Part shown: piece by piece, positions 20,890 to 31,503 of the stretch
Layout: each line of letters starts with the position of its first letter
Numbering within the stretch: position 1 is the first letter of the stretch
Source: Photobacterium sp. DA100
GTDB taxonomy: Bacteria; Pseudomonadota; Gammaproteobacteria; Enterobacterales; Vibrionaceae
Assembly (NCBI RefSeq): GCF_029223585.1
Contig: NZ_CP119423.1
Coordinates: forward strand, 3,224,001 to 3,288,000
Length of the DNA: 64,000 nucleotides
Reading direction: 5' to 3'
Made by a program: the position numbers and the translations under genes
The notes under the pieces: model-generated
Told to the model about the DNA's origin: nothing
The model's input: only the letters and a program-made list of their open reading frames with translations
Database searches by the model: none

Positions 20890-21324
20890 TTAGTTTTCAA
20901 TGGCAACGACTTCAACTTCGAAAGTCACACGCTGCCCTGCAAGCGGGTGATTGAAATCAACGGTCACAGAGTCACCGAGAACTTCTGTAATGATGCCCGG
21001 AATATCGCTGCCGTCAGGACCGGCAAAGGCGATAATGTTACCAACTTCGGCCGGGGCATCGGTACCAAATTTGGTACGGTCAACATGGTGGATGTTATCT
21101 GGGTTTGGCAAGCCAAACGCATCTTCCGGCTCCAGGTCGAAGCTGCTCTGCTGCCCCTTTGCCAGACCCAGCAGACATTTTTCGAAATTGTCTGTCAGGC
21201 TGCCATCGCCCATTTTGAATTTTGCCGGTTTGCCCATCGCCTGGGTTGAATCTGCCACAGAGCCATCTTCAAGTTTGATGGCAAAGTGCATGAGTACTTC
21301 ACTGCTTTCCGTAATGACCGACAT
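20890..21324 (-). CDS. fkpB: FKBP-type peptidyl-prolyl isomerase FkpB (SlpA)
   Basis: This small cytoplasmic SlyD-like prolyl isomerase and chaperone has 144 residues. The FKBP core is split by an insert-in-flap domain (GKPAKFKMGDGSLTDNFEKC ... EPEDAFGLPNPDNI). Unlike SlyD it has no His-rich tail. It lies in the lspA-ispH cluster. Confidence 0.94.
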   Translation of the reverse strand: MSVITESSEVLMHFAIKLEDGSVADSTQAMGKPAKFKMGDGSLTDNFEKCLLGLAKGQQSSFDLEPEDAFGLPNPDNIHHVDRTKFGTDAPAEVGNIIAFAGPDGSDIPGIITEVLGDSVTVDFNHPLAGQRVTFEVEVVAIEN

Positions 21325-21368
21325 GTAGGATCCTTCTCTCTAATTATACCCGCCCATTTAACAACAAA

Positions 21369-21394
21369 GCGCCGCCCGTATCAACGGACGGCGC
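21369..21394 (-). terminator. Hairpin between lspA and fkpB
   Basis: GCGCCGTCCGT and ACGGGCGGCGC pair across a short loop, followed by TTTGTTGTT on the minus strand. The T tract is interrupted, so it is probably an attenuator and read-through to fkpB-ispH is likely. Confidence 0.6.
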
Positions 21395-21421
21395 TTAGGG
21401 ATATTTGAGCCTTAGGCCGAT

Positions 21422-21958
21422 TTAATGCTTAACCGCTTGCTTCTTCTTGTCCTTATCAGACAAGAAGCCATCAAGGATGATCAGACCGGCACCGATACAT
21501 ATGCCCATGTCGGCAATATTAAAGGCCGGCCAATGGTAGCTCCCGACATAAAAATCGAGAAAGTCGACCACAAAACCGTGGTACAGACGATCAAACAAGT
21601 TGCCCAATGCCCCACCAATGATCAGGGCATAAGAAACATTGGCCAGTTTTTGGGTCGCCGGCAGCTTGCGCATCCAGAACACCAGCATGGAGCAGACCCC
21701 AAGAGCTATCGCTGCAAACAGCCAACGCTGCCAACCGCCAGCATCACTCAAAAAGCTAAAGGCCGCCCCGGTATTGTGGACGTACAGCAAATTAAAGAAT
21801 GGCAGCAGTTCAATACGGTTAGGCCAACCGTACTCCATCGTATTCATCACCAGTAGCTTACTGCCGATATCTACAATGAATACCAGAGCCGCCAGCCACA
21901 GCCAGCGAACCCCAGATTGTTTCAGCGATAGTCCGTTTTCAGACGATAACTTACTCAT
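21422..21958 (-). CDS. lspA: Lipoprotein signal peptidase LspA
   Basis: LspA removes signal peptides from diacylated prolipoproteins in the inner membrane. The 178-residue product has four membrane segments. The catalytic aspartates are in [10 protein letters not shown] and FNIADMGI. Its start overlaps the ileS stop, so translation is probably coupled. Confidence 0.98.
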   Translation of the reverse strand: MSKLSSENGLSLKQSGVRWLWLAALVFIVDIGSKLLVMNTMEYGWPNRIELLPFFNLLYVHNTGAAFSFLSDAGGWQRWLFAAIALGVCSMLVFWMRKLPATQKLANVSYALIIGGALGNLFDRLYHGFVVDFLDFYVGSYHWPAFNIADMGICIGAGLIILDGFLSDKDKKKQAVKH

Positions 21959-24789
21959 TAGGCAAACTTACGCTCTTCACCTTCACCTTCGACATTGCTG
22001 ACACAGCGGCCACACACTTCTTCGTGGCCTTCGATAGTGCCAACATCGGCAACGTGGTGCCAACAGCGATCACATTTCGCCGCTTCTGACGCTTTCACGG
22101 TCACGAACAGGCCGTCAACGTCAGTATCCTGTGCGCCTTCTGGCTTGCTGTCAGCAACAACGACTTCTGCTTTTGATGTTAGCAGAACAAAACGCAGTTC
22201 ATCTTCCAGCTTGTTCAGCTTGGCAGCCAGTGCTTCAGAGGCATGAAGGGTCACTTCGGCCTGCAGGGCACCACCGATCACTTTGTCCTTACGCGCACCT
22301 TCAAGCAGCTTGTTTACCGCGCCACGTACGGTCTGGAGTTCAGCCCAGAATTCGTTGTTTAGCTCTTCGCCTTCAGCTAGGCCAAACAGACCTTCGAACC
22401 ACTCGCCCGTGAATACGAACTTGTCGCGTTGACCCGGCATTTCGTTCCAGATCTCATCAGCGGTGAATGACATGATAGGCGCCATCCAGCGAACCAGTGC
22501 TTCTACGATGTAGTATAGTGCGGTCTGGCAGCTACGCTGTGCATGGCCACCACGCTTGGCGGTGTACTGACGGTCTTTGATCACATCCAGGTAGAATGAA
22601 CCCATTTCAACCGAGCAGAACTGCATCAGGCGCTGAGTTACCGCATGTAGGTTGTACTCATCGTATGCCTTGATGATTTCTTCCTGCGCAGCCATCGCAC
22701 GGCCAACCGCCCAGCGATCCAGTGCCACCATCTCTTCTGGAGCCACAAGGTCAGTTTCAGGATTGAAACCGCTTAGGTTCGCCAGGAAGAAACGCGCTGT
22801 GTTACGGATACGGCGGTAAGCATCGGCAGAACGCTTCAGGATCTCGTCAGAAACCGCAACTTCACCGGTGTAGTCAGTCGACGCAACCCATAGACGCAGG
22901 ATGTCAGCACCCAGCTTGTTGGTCACATCTTTCGGAGCGACAACATTACCGATAGACTTCGACATCTTGCGGCCTTGGCCGTCAACCACGAAACCGTGGG
23001 TCAGTACTTGCCTGTAAGGTGCTTTGCCTTTCATCGCCACCGATGAAATCAGTGATGACTGGAACCAACCACGGTGCTGGTCAGAACCTTCCAGGTAAAG
23101 ATCGGCGCTGTTGCCGTTGTATTCTTCGCGGCTGTCAACGACCGAGAAGTGAGTCACACCCGAGTCGAACCATACATCCAGAGTGTCGAGTACTTTTTCG
23201 TACTTGGCAGCGTCTTCTTCACCCATGATGTCTGCAGGGTCAAGATCCCACCACGCCTGAATACCTTTCTGCTCGACAAGTTGCGCCACTTTCTCGATCA
23301 GCTCAGCGCTGTTCGGATGAAGTTCCTGCGTCTCTTTGTGAACAAACAGGGCAATTGGCACACCCCAGGTACGCTGACGAGAGATACACCACTCAGGGCG
23401 ACCTTCAACCATACCTTCGATACGGCTCTGGCCCCACTCAGGCATCCACTGTACCGCTTTGATTTCTTCCAGAGCTTTAGCTCGCAGACCTGCCTGATCC
23501 ATCGACACGAACCACTGCGGCGTAGCACGGAAGATGATTGGCGTCTTGTGGCGCCAGCAGTGCGGGTAGCTGTGCTCGTAGGCATGGTGGTGAAGTAGCG
23601 CACCGTGCTCTTTCAAGGTTTCAACAACCGCATCGTTGGCTTTGAATACGTGCTGGCCAGCGAATAGCTCGGTATCCGGCAGGTAAACACCATTGCTGCC
23701 CACAGGGTTAGCAACTTCAAGGCCGTATTTCTGACCGACCGCAAAGTCTTCCTGACCGTGGCCCGGTGCAGTGTGCACACAACCCGTACCCGATTCAGTG
23801 GTAACGTGATCGCCCAGGATCACCGGTACGTCGAAGCTGTAGAATGGGTGGTTGAAACGCACCAACTCCAGATCCGCACCTTTACAGAAGCCAAGGTTGT
23901 GGAAATGCTCGATACCGGCACGGTCCAGTACATCTTTCGCTAGCTCAGAGGCAACGATCAGACGCTCTTTCTTCTCGCCTTCTACTTGGATCAGTACGTA
24001 TTCCAAGTCGTCACGCACCGCAACCGCACGGTTGGCAGGCAGTGTCCAAGGTGTGGTGGTCCAGATCACGATAGAGATATCGCCTTCGCCGGCATGGCCG
24101 TCAGCACACTGGAACTTAGCCACAGTAGCCGCTTCGTCAGCCGCCTTGAAGCGAACATCGATAGACGGAGACACTTTGTCCTTGTACTCAACTTCTGCTT
24201 CAGCCAGTGCAGAACCACAGTCTGTACACCAGTGAACAGGTTTGAAACCTTTCAGCAGGTGGCCCTGATCGGCAATCTTACCCAGCGAGCGGATGATGTT
24301 GGCTTCGGTGCCAAAATCCATCGTGCGGTATGGCTTGTCCCACTCACCCAGTACGCCAAGGCGCATAAAGCTTTCTTTCTGGCCTTCAACCTGGCCAGCT
24401 GCGTAGGTACGGCACTTCTCGCGGAATTCCGCGGCCGTCACCTTCTGGCCCGGCTTGCCGACTTTCTTCTCTACCATCAGCTCGATAGGAAGACCGTGGC
24501 AGTCCCAACCAGGAATATATGGCGCATCAAAGCCTGACAGAGTCTTTGACTTAATAATAATGTCTTTAAGAATCTTGTTTAGCGCGTGACCAATGTGAAT
24601 ATCACCGTTGGCGTATGGAGGGCCATCGTGTAGTACGAAGGATTTCTTACCCTTCTTGGCTTTACGAATTTCACCGTAAAGATCTTCATCGTACCAACGC
24701 TTAAGCATTGCAGGCTCACGCTGAGCTAGGTTGCCTCGCATCGGAAACCCTGTTTCAGGCAGGTTCAGGGTATCTTTATAGTCGCTCAT
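21958..24789 (-). CDS. ileS: Isoleucyl-tRNA synthetase
   Basis: This class Ia synthetase charges tRNA-Ile and edits valine. The 943-residue product has HIGH (DIHIGHALN), KMSKS (KMSKSIGN) and the CP1 editing domain with [13 protein letters not shown]. The C-terminal zinc site consists of CDRC and CGRC. It overlaps ribF upstream by 4 bases and lspA downstream by 1. Confidence 0.99.
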   Translation of the reverse strand: MSDYKDTLNLPETGFPMRGNLAQREPAMLKRWYDEDLYGEIRKAKKGKKSFVLHDGPPYANGDIHIGHALNKILKDIIIKSKTLSGFDAPYIPGWDCHGLPIELMVEKKVGKPGQKVTAAEFREKCRTYAAGQVEGQKESFMRLGVLGEWDKPYRTMDFGTEANIIRSLGKIADQGHLLKGFKPVHWCTDCGSALAEAEVEYKDKVSPSIDVRFKAADEAATVAKFQCADGHAGEGDISIVIWTTTPWTLPANRAVAVRDDLEYVLIQVEGEKKERLIVASELAKDVLDRAGIEHFHNLGFCKGADLELVRFNHPFYSFDVPVILGDHVTTESGTGCVHTAPGHGQEDFAVGQKYGLEVANPVGSNGVYLPDTELFAGQHVFKANDAVVETLKEHGALLHHHAYEHSYPHCWRHKTPIIFRATPQWFVSMDQAGLRAKALEEIKAVQWMPEWGQSRIEGMVEGRPEWCISRQRTWGVPIALFVHKETQELHPNSAELIEKVAQLVEQKGIQAWWDLDPADIMGEEDAAKYEKVLDTLDVWFDSGVTHFSVVDSREEYNGNSADLYLEGSDQHRGWFQSSLISSVAMKGKAPYRQVLTHGFVVDGQGRKMSKSIGNVVAPKDVTNKLGADILRLWVASTDYTGEVAVSDEILKRSADAYRRIRNTARFFLANLSGFNPETDLVAPEEMVALDRWAVGRAMAAQEEIIKAYDEYNLHAVTQRLMQFCSVEMGSFYLDVIKDRQYTAKRGGHAQRSCQTALYYIVEALVRWMAPIMSFTADEIWNEMPGQRDKFVFTGEWFEGLFGLAEGEELNNEFWAELQTVRGAVNKLLEGARKDKVIGGALQAEVTLHASEALAAKLNKLEDELRFVLLTSKAEVVVADSKPEGAQDTDVDGLFVTVKASEAAKCDRCWHHVADVGTIEGHEEVCGRCVSNVEGEGEERKFA

Positions 24790-25757
24790 TGATTCTCGAT
24801 TCCGTTACTTGGGCGAAGTTGGACATTATTACGCTCAGCCAGCCACACCCGTGCCGACTGCGCATCACGCTCGATTTGTGCTTTCAACGCATCAAATGAT
24901 TCAAATTTTATCTCGTCGCGCAGCTTGTGGCGCAGCACGACGTCAATCTTAGCTCCGTAGAGATCAGACTGGAAATCAAACAGGTGCACTTCCAATTGGC
25001 GGCGCACGCCATTTACCGTCGGTCGACGGCCGACATTGGCCACCCCGGCAAGCGGAGTATCGGCCACGCCGTAGACGTCGACGGCATAAACGCCAGAAAC
25101 CGGAGAGACCCGGCGTTTTAGTGGGACATTGGCTGTCGGAAATCCGATCGTCCGTCCTAGTTTTCGGCCATGGGAGACGCGCCCGCTGATACTGAACGGA
25201 CGCCCCAGCATAGACTCAGCCAGCTCGAGCTGATCTTCCGCCAAAGCCTGACGGATTGCCGTACTGCTGACACGCTGCGCGGAGACACAGAAACTCTGGG
25301 TACTCACCACAGTAAAACCATATTCTTTACCGGCAGCTTGTAACATGGCGAAATCCCCGCTGCGGCCTTTGCCGAAACGAAAGTCGTCACCAACTACCAG
25401 AAACTTAACACCCAATTGCTCAACCAACAAGCGGCGGACAAAATCTTGTGCCGACAAATTGGCGAAATGGCGATTGAAGGTGACGCACAGGAAACGGTCC
25501 AAACCCTGCTCTTTCAAGCGTAAGTATTTGTCTCGAAAACGAGTTAGCCGAGCAGGCGCCTTGTCTCCGGCAAACAGCTCCTGAGGTTGGGGTTCAAAGC
25601 TCATCACTGTCGCTGGACAGCCCAGAGCCTCAGCCTTGGCCATGACATTGCGTAGCACTGCCTGGTGACCTAGGTGAACACCATCAAAATTACCAATCGT
25701 CAGCACACAACCGCGGTGCTTTGGCTGGATATTATGTATTCCTCGGATCAATTCCAT
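24786..25757 (-). CDS. ribF: Bifunctional riboflavin kinase/FAD synthetase RibF
   Basis: RibF phosphorylates riboflavin to FMN and adenylates it to FAD. The 323-residue product has the N-terminal nucleotidyltransferase motif [13 protein letters not shown]. The C-terminal kinase domain has [11 protein letters not shown]. The order murJ-ribF-ileS-lspA is conserved in Vibrionaceae. Confidence 0.97.
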   Translation of the reverse strand: MELIRGIHNIQPKHRGCVLTIGNFDGVHLGHQAVLRNVMAKAEALGCPATVMSFEPQPQELFAGDKAPARLTRFRDKYLRLKEQGLDRFLCVTFNRHFANLSAQDFVRRLLVEQLGVKFLVVGDDFRFGKGRSGDFAMLQAAGKEYGFTVVSTQSFCVSAQRVSSTAIRQALAEDQLELAESMLGRPFSISGRVSHGRKLGRTIGFPTANVPLKRRVSPVSGVYAVDVYGVADTPLAGVANVGRRPTVNGVRRQLEVHLFDFQSDLYGAKIDVVLRHKLRDEIKFESFDALKAQIERDAQSARVWLAERNNVQLRPSNGIENQ

Positions 25758-25879
25758 GCGTCAAGTTCATTTTCGCAGAGTGAAAAACTGACGGATTATA
25801 TACCCAAACCCCTCCAATATGCATCTTTCAGCGAGATTTTATCGGTGAATAATCCGCACTAGCACCACCTTTAGCCCCG

Positions 25880-27439
25880 TTAGCTGGCTGCACGCAGGTG
25901 GCGGGGACGAACGCCCATCAGCATAACAGCCACTAGGTATACCCCAGCACCGGCACCGATAAGACCAGTCAGCCACAGCACACGGTCTAGCAGGGTCCAC
26001 TCCAGCCAAACCGCCATCTCTGGCAGAGCCCAAAGCAATGTTCCGACCATGGCTCCCCCCGCGACGACAAGGCGCAAGACAAACCACAAGGTTTCGCCCG
26101 TCAGCTTGTATACACCCGTAATGTGCAGGCCACGATACAACAGGGCGGCGTTAACCAGCGCCGACAGCGCCGTTGCCATCGCCAGGCCAACATAGCCGTA
26201 GAAATAGGCAAAGATGGCGTTGAAGAACATATTCGTCACCATCGCGACGATACCAAACTTCACCGGGGTCTTGGTATCCTGCCTTGCGTAGTATCCCGGT
26301 GCCAGCACCTTGATCAACATGAAGTTGAGCAAGCCGGATGCATAGGCCAGCAGTGACATGGATGCCATCTGCACATCATTGGGGCTAAATTCACCGCGCA
26401 TGAACAAGACCATCAGCATCGGCTTGGCCAGCACCATCAATCCGAGCATGGCAGGGATCCCGAGCAACAGTACCATCCGCACCCCCCAGTCCATGGTATG
26501 GGCGAACTGCTCCGGACTTTGGTCAACGTGTTTGCGTGACAGGGCCGGCAGAATCACCGTGGCAATGGCAATACCAAACAGACCTAGCGGAAACTCCAAC
26601 AAGCGGTCGGAGTAATACAGCCAACTGATTGAACCGGTGGTAAGGAAGCTGGCAATGAAGGTATCAAACAGCAGGTTGATTTGGCTGACCGATACCCCGA
26701 ACAGAGCCGGGATCATCAGGGTACGGATCTTCACCACCCCGGGGTCATTCCATCCCCATTTCGGCTTCACCAGCATACCTTCCTTATATAAAAACGGCAG
26801 CTGGAACAAAAACTGGATCAGACCGCCGAGGAATACCCCCAATGCCAAGCCAATTTCGGGCTGGCTGAGGTTAGGGGAAACAAACCACGCACAACCAATG
26901 ATCGCGACATTTAGGAATACCGGGGTAAATGATGAAACGGCAAATTTCCCCAATGTATTGAGGATCGCCCCCGACAAGGCAACGAAGGTGATGAACCACA
27001 GGTACGGGAAGGTAATTTTCAACAGCAAGCTGGCCAGCTCAAACTTCGGTGCCGACGGGCCATCATTGAGCCAGTCGATAAACCATCCGGCCCCGAACAA
27101 GGCCGTGACCACACCCGAGCCCAAAATACCCAGCAGGGTAACCACAGTGACAATCACGCCCAAGGTACCCGACGCCCGGGCAATCAACTGCCGGGTACGA
27201 TCCATCTCGCCAGAAGCATGGTATTCGGTCAGAACCGGGACAAAAGCTTGGGAAAAAGCCCCCTCGGCAAACAGCCGCCGCAGAAAATTGGGAATTTTAT
27301 TGGCAAAGAAGAAAACATCGGCCGCAGCCCCGGCCCCCATCAGGTTGGCAACAACGACATCGCGCACCAAACCAAGCACCCGAGAGACCAATGTCATGGT
27401 GCTGACAATCAGTCCTGAGCGCAAAAGACGCTTGCTCAC
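25880..27439 (-). CDS. murJ: Lipid II flippase MurJ
   Basis: MurJ (MviN) flips lipid II across the inner membrane for peptidoglycan assembly. The 519-residue product has about 14 membrane segments and the family motifs GAGAAADVFFFANKIPN and RRLFAEGAFSQAFVP. The start is GTG at 27439, which gives the family N-terminus SKRLLRSGLIVS and has GAGG 8 nt upstream; codons further upstream do not match the family. It diverges from rpsT. Confidence 0.96.
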   Translation of the reverse strand: MSKRLLRSGLIVSTMTLVSRVLGLVRDVVVANLMGAGAAADVFFFANKIPNFLRRLFAEGAFSQAFVPVLTEYHASGEMDRTRQLIARASGTLGVIVTVVTLLGILGSGVVTALFGAGWFIDWLNDGPSAPKFELASLLLKITFPYLWFITFVALSGAILNTLGKFAVSSFTPVFLNVAIIGCAWFVSPNLSQPEIGLALGVFLGGLIQFLFQLPFLYKEGMLVKPKWGWNDPGVVKIRTLMIPALFGVSVSQINLLFDTFIASFLTTGSISWLYYSDRLLEFPLGLFGIAIATVILPALSRKHVDQSPEQFAHTMDWGVRMVLLLGIPAMLGLMVLAKPMLMVLFMRGEFSPNDVQMASMSLLAYASGLLNFMLIKVLAPGYYARQDTKTPVKFGIVAMVTNMFFNAIFAYFYGYVGLAMATALSALVNAALLYRGLHITGVYKLTGETLWFVLRLVVAGGAMVGTLLWALPEMAVWLEWTLLDRVLWLTGLIGAGAGVYLVAVMLMGVRPRHLRAAS

Positions 27440-27572
27440 AAAAAAAACCTCATAAAGATGGCCCCAAAAGGTGACTTCCGTAGCCAAATGCTGGTAAAAT
27501 CTGCCGCCATATTAACCGTGTTAATCCGCAAGTGCCAATTCAATTGGTTAGGCGTTTATTTGCACAAATCAT

Positions 27573-27601
27573 TTGACAATCTTTGGCTAAACAGGCATAG
27601 T
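27573..27601 (+). promoter_or_regulatory. rpsT promoter
   Basis: TTGACA, a 17-bp spacer and CATAGT, followed by a C/G-rich stretch near the expected start. This is the pattern of a strong, stringently controlled ribosomal protein promoter. Confidence 0.6.
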
Positions 27602-27646
27602 CCTCGGCCTTAAAATGTCACCGTACCAAGTTTTGGAGTTATACCC

Positions 27647-27907
27647 TTGGCTAACATCAAATCTGCTAAGAAACGTGCGATCACTTCTGAAAAACGTCGC
27701 CAGCACAACGCTAGCCGTCGTTCAATGATGCGTACTTTCTTCAAGAAAGTTATTGCTGCTATCGAAGCGGGCAACAAAGAAGCTGCTACTCAAGCTTTCG
27801 CTGAAATGCAACCTGTTATGGATCGCATGGCTACTAAAGGCCTGATCCACAAAAACAAAGCTGCACGTCACAAAGCTCGTCTAGCTGCAAAAATCAAAGC
27901 TCTATAA
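27647..27907 (+). CDS. rpsT: 30S ribosomal protein S20
   Basis: S20 is a primary 16S rRNA-binding protein of the small subunit. The 86-residue basic product begins [20 protein letters not shown] after the initiator. The start codon is TTG at 27647, with GGAG 8-10 nt upstream. E. coli rpsT also uses UUG, where it is needed for translational autoregulation by S20, so the same control is likely here. No ATG fits. Confidence 0.98.
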   Translation: MANIKSAKKRAITSEKRRQHNASRRSMMRTFFKKVIAAIEAGNKEAATQAFAEMQPVMDRMATKGLIHKNKAARHKARLAAKIKAL

Positions 27908-27926
27908 TTTGAGTTTCTGATTTTGA

Positions 27927-27957
27927 TAAAAAAACCGGCTTGCGCCGGTTTTTTTAT
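27927..27957 (+). terminator. Terminator between rpsT and the hlyU-like gene
   Basis: AAAACCGGC-TTGC-GCCGGTTTT with A and T runs on both sides; it serves both converging genes. Confidence 0.88.
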
Positions 27958-27984
27958 ATCTGCTTTTCAGCAATCGCTGCGCTG

Positions 27985-28281
27985 CTAGGCTCCACAATAC
28001 ATCTTGTGTAGCAACTGCATCATCGCTTTGACCTCGTCGCTCTTGAGACGGTAATACACCGTCTGAGCAACCTTCCTGGTTTCTACCAGGCCATCGCGCC
28101 GCAACCACGCCAAATGCTGTGACAATGCCGACTGACTGATCCCCAGTCGCTCACTCATCATACCAACCGACATTTCTTCCTCCAGTAAATAGCACAGGAT
28201 GAATAAACGCCGCTCATTGGCCATTGCTTTTAGCAGAGCTACGGCTTTAGGGGCATTTTGCTCCATTTGCTGTAGTTCCAT
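27985..28281 (-). CDS. hlyU: HlyU-like ArsR/SmtB-family transcriptional regulator
   Basis: This winged-helix regulator of 98 residues has the recognition helix region SERLGISQSALSQHLAWLRR. It matches V. cholerae HlyU closely (LLKAMANERRL, SALSQHLAWLRRDGLV, EVKAMMQLLHKMYC) and has the same neighbours, rpsT and nhaR. HlyU activates hemolysin and RTX toxin genes in Vibrio by relieving H-NS. Two cysteines, Cys30 and Cys96, match the reported redox pair; metal ligands of classical ArsR are not evident. The ATG at 28281 has GGTGG about 8 nt upstream; a TTG six codons earlier is possible. Targets in this organism are unknown. Confidence 0.88.
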   Translation of the reverse strand: MELQQMEQNAPKAVALLKAMANERRLFILCYLLEEEMSVGMMSERLGISQSALSQHLAWLRRDGLVETRKVAQTVYYRLKSDEVKAMMQLLHKMYCGA

Positions 28282-28387
28282 ACTGCTACCACCAGTCAAT
28301 TAAGTTAACGCTAATGTACTTAATTTAAACATGGTTTTCTAGCACACAGTATGGATATTTGAATCAAACGAACAAAATCTAGCAACT

Positions 28388-29278
28388 TTATTTAAACAGT
28401 TTTCTAAAATCCGCCTCACAAATGCGTTTGACCGCAGGGTGCATGATCATCCGCTCGGCAAAAATAACGTAGTACTCTTCTTTGATCTCTTTCACCCGCT
28501 TCACCTCGCGGATGTTATGGGCCGTATCTTCCAATTCGGCCGCATAGATCGACGGCGCGACAAACATCGACTGCTGATACAGGCCAAAAGCCTTCATCAG
28601 GGCAGCATCATCGAACTCGCCGAGGATATTTGGGGTGATCCCCATCTGGTCGAACCAATGGATCAGCTTGCGCCCCATCGCGGTGCGCCGCCCAGGGATA
28701 AGTAGTTTGTAATCTTCAATACAGGCAGGAAAGTTCAGCGGTTTGTCCGGCTCGTTACAGAAGAAGCTCATGGTCGACTCCCCCAGCTTCTTGCTGTATA
28801 GCCCAGGGCTCTGGGTGGAGTCAACCGGGCAATCCGACAGGATCATATCCAGCTTGTGCTGCGACAGCTGCTCCAGCAGCATTTCGTGGGTCGATTCGTA
28901 GCAGCGCAGATGGATACGATCGTCCTCTGGCAGGCCTTCCATCAACACTTTGCTGACGAGCCGCTTGGACAACGCATCCGCCACCCCGACTTCCAGCAGC
29001 AAGTTCTCGCGCTGGGTGTAATTGACGATATCCAACATCTCGTAACTGAGGTCGAACATCTTATCGGCATACTTAAAGACCAGCTGGCCCAGTTCAGTCG
29101 GCTCGATATTACGGCCAACCCGCTTGGTCAGTTTGCCTTTGAGGCGCTCTTCCAACGCCCTGATCTGTCCGGTGACCGTCTGCGGAGCCAAGAACAACGC
29201 ATCGGCAGCCTTGGTGACTGAGCCCTGCTTGCAAACCATCCAGAAGTAATATAGGTGGTTGTAGTTAAGGTGAGACAT
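28388..29278 (-). CDS. nhaR: LysR-family activator NhaR
   Basis: NhaR is the Na+-responsive activator of nhaA. The 296-residue product has an N-terminal winged helix-turn-helix ([24 protein letters not shown] split at its turn) and a LysR effector domain. The start [13 protein letters not shown] is typical of NhaR. It lies downstream of nhaA and its small partner, behind a terminator, so it probably has its own promoter in the gap at 29279-29470. Confidence 0.95.
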   Translation of the reverse strand: MSHLNYNHLYYFWMVCKQGSVTKAADALFLAPQTVTGQIRALEERLKGKLTKRVGRNIEPTELGQLVFKYADKMFDLSYEMLDIVNYTQRENLLLEVGVADALSKRLVSKVLMEGLPEDDRIHLRCYESTHEMLLEQLSQHKLDMILSDCPVDSTQSPGLYSKKLGESTMSFFCNEPDKPLNFPACIEDYKLLIPGRRTAMGRKLIHWFDQMGITPNILGEFDDAALMKAFGLYQQSMFVAPSIYAAELEDTAHNIREVKRVKEIKEEYYVIFAERMIMHPAVKRICEADFRKLFK

Positions 29279-29579
29279 GTTTAGCTACCATTTTCCATAA
29301 ACAGTATATTTCCAATCGGGATAGGTAAGGGCCAACTCGGAGGTTGAGCAACCGAATACAAGAGGAGATAACGGTAACGGGGTTACCAAAATGCTGATGA
29401 CGTAGTCGGTCGCCATAACCAGCAACTTAGGCCTGATTAATGCTGATTGGAAATAAAGCTACCAAAAAATAAAAATCCCAGAAGCCAGCTTACGCTTAGC
29501 TTCTGGGTGCTTCAACTGTAATTATTCATTCACCAATGAAATATTACACTTATTCAGTGTTCATACACCGGAAAAACAG
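29279..29579. other. nhaR upstream region
   Basis: This 301-bp gap holds the terminator at 29471-29507 and the nhaR control region. The control region contains a 15-bp palindrome GGTAAC-GGG-GTTACC at 29373-29387. It also has a 10-bp inverted pair, ATTTCCAATC at 29308-29317 and GATTGGAAAT at 29445-29454. AGCTACCA lies just outside each arm (29283-29290 and 29457-29464). These may be regulator sites; no known consensus was matched. Confidence 0.4.
29471..29507 (-). terminator. Terminator after the nhaA operon
   Basis: CCAGAAGC and GCTTCTGG pair on the minus strand and are followed by ATTTTTATTTTTT. Confidence 0.8.
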
Positions 29580-29846
29580 TCAATCTACTGGTAAAGGTGT
29601 TTTAGGCTCGATCGATGTCATTTTTCGGTAGCGCTCCCCCACCCGCTGCTCCAATGCCCTTGAGCGGAATGAGCTTTCGTTTTCCACCATTGCGGTCGTT
29701 TCACCAGCCGCTTTGCCGTGGTTGACACCGGCCAGGTAGGCTTGGCAGATATCAGAGCTGCTATCTTGGTTGCAGCTTTGGTAATCAGGCACAGCCACCG
29801 CTGTTGCTGACATCATGATCCCGGCAATAACCCATGCGTGTTTCAT
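29580..29846 (-). CDS. Small exported protein coupled to nhaA, unknown function
   Basis: I do not recognise this 88-residue protein. It has a signal peptide ([18 protein letters not shown], likely cleaved after AVA) and a short mature part with two cysteines near residues 25 and 34 ([17 protein letters not shown]). The rest is a charged helical segment. Its ATG overlaps the nhaA stop in an ATGA, so the two are translationally coupled, and a terminator follows. It may act with NhaA at the periplasmic face; that is inference from position only. Confidence 0.8.
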   Translation of the reverse strand: MKHAWVIAGIMMSATAVAVPDYQSCNQDSSSDICQAYLAGVNHGKAAGETTAMVENESSFRSRALEQRVGERYRKMTSIEPKTPLPVD

Positions 29847-31021
29847 ATAACACCTCCATTTTCCTTGGCAACACTCCTTGGCAACGACCGGCTTAGCATC
29901 ATGTAACCCAATACAGCGGATACTGTCGATCCCAACAGAATTCCCAAACGAGAGTACGTACTGAAGTCCTCAGGAGCGCCGACAAAGGCCAGCGACGAGA
30001 TGAAGATGGACATGGTAAAGCCGATACCACACAGTACTGAGACCGCAAAGATCTGTCTAAAGCCAATTCCTTCCGGCATGCTCGCCAGACCGGTTTTGAT
30101 TGCCAGATAACTCGCGGTGAAAATACCAAGAGGCTTGCCGATCATCAGACCCATAGCGATACCTAATGGCAACATGGACGTCAGACCCGCCAGCGAAACG
30201 CCGTCTAATGAGATCCCGGCATTGGCAAACGCAAACACAGGCAAAATCAGGAAAGCGACATACGGATGCAGTGCATGCTCCATTTTCTTAAGCGGCGAAT
30301 GCTCGTCCGATAAGCCGTCTTTGCCCGACAGCGGGATCGCAAAGCCCAGCACCACCCCAGCCAGTGTGGCATGAACCCCAGACTTCAAGACGCTGATCCA
30401 AAGGATCAGGCCAACCACAACGTACCAAGAGACCTTGGTAACATTTTTGGCATTCATCACAAACAGTGCAGCTGTTGCCGCAAAGGCCACAGCCAATGCC
30501 AAGGTTGACAAATCACTGCTGTAGAACAGCGCGATGATCACAATAACGCCTAGATCGTCAATAATCGCCAATGCCAGCAAAAAGACTTTGAGGCTAACCG
30601 GGACTCGGCTGCCTAGCAGGGCCATGATCCCCAAAGCGAAAGCAATGTCTGTTGCTGCCGGAATCGCCCACCCCTGAATGGCAAGGGGATCGGCAAAATT
30701 AAACAGTACGTAAACCAACGCTGGCGCAATCATGCCGCCTACTGCTGCAATGGCCGGGAAGATCGCTTTTTCTTTGGTATTGAGCGCCCCTTCGATGAGT
30801 TCGCGCTTTACTTCCAAGCCAATTAGCAAGAAGAACACAGCCATCAGGCCATCGTTGATCCAATGTGAAATTGATAAACCTGCAACATAAGTGTGCAGTG
30901 TTCCGTTATACAGATCCTGCAATGGCGAGTTCGCAATCATCATAGCCATCGCTGCCGCGATGATCAGGATTATCCCACCAGCAGACTCCAGTTTTAAAAA
31001 TTTACGAATCGCATCGGTCAT
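29843..31021 (-). CDS. nhaA: Na+/H+ antiporter NhaA
   Basis: NhaA exports Na+ or Li+ in exchange for two protons across the inner membrane. The 392-residue product has twelve membrane segments, the functional Asp in [11 protein letters not shown] (Asp133 equivalent) and the Asp pair in [11 protein letters not shown] (Asp163/164 equivalents). The ATG at 31021 has AGGAG 8 nt upstream; an in-frame start further out is not needed. Its regulator gene nhaR lies downstream, and its stop overlaps the small exported gene. Confidence 0.98.
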   Translation of the reverse strand: MTDAIRKFLKLESAGGIILIIAAAMAMMIANSPLQDLYNGTLHTYVAGLSISHWINDGLMAVFFLLIGLEVKRELIEGALNTKEKAIFPAIAAVGGMIAPALVYVLFNFADPLAIQGWAIPAATDIAFALGIMALLGSRVPVSLKVFLLALAIIDDLGVIVIIALFYSSDLSTLALAVAFAATAALFVMNAKNVTKVSWYVVVGLILWISVLKSGVHATLAGVVLGFAIPLSGKDGLSDEHSPLKKMEHALHPYVAFLILPVFAFANAGISLDGVSLAGLTSMLPLGIAMGLMIGKPLGIFTASYLAIKTGLASMPEGIGFRQIFAVSVLCGIGFTMSIFISSLAFVGAPEDFSTYSRLGILLGSTVSAVLGYMMLSRSLPRSVAKENGGVI

Positions 31022-31503
31022 TGACCGGAACTCCTTTGCATGAAACAAATGTCACAATAAAAATGTAAATTTAGTTTAGCCGTCACAGCACTAAACTGTT
31101 AAATCGTTTGTTCAGAAGATAAACATCGGTAAAACCGAACAATACATCCCCAAGGTAAGCAATATCCGTACTGTGTTATTTACCCTGTCATATTCGCCAC
31201 CCAGAACTGTTCAAAAAACAGCCAAAACCACATTAATTCTAAAAAAACACAGGATGACAAGAGAAAAAAACTTCACCACTCCATTAATTTAGCAGATCGA
31301 TAAAAAACCATAAAAATCAATACAATACATAAAAAGTAAATTATTCATTACACCTAAAACCGTCGCTTCCCATCGCAAAATGAGCACAAACTTACTTTGT
31401 GACAGCAACTGTCATATTTCTGAAATATTCGATCTCTAACATCGCCCCCAGATTTCAAAAATATGAAACCCAAAAGACATATTCCTGTCATGGAGAAATG
31501 ATT
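31022..31503. other. Divergent control region of nhaA and nptA
   Basis: This AT-rich 482-bp gap has no ORF. The right end carries a Pho box and -10 for nptA. The left end must carry the nhaA promoter, but I could not define it. Confidence 0.6.
31409..31442 (+). promoter_or_regulatory. Pho box and -10 element of the phosphate transporter gene
   Basis: CTGTCAT-ATTT-CTGAAAT at 31409-31426 matches the PhoB direct repeat (CTGTCAT, 4 bp, CTGTCAT), with the first repeat perfect and the second 5 of 7. TAACAT follows at 31437-31442 after 10 bp, the spacing used at PhoB-activated promoters where the box replaces the -35. Confidence 0.65.
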
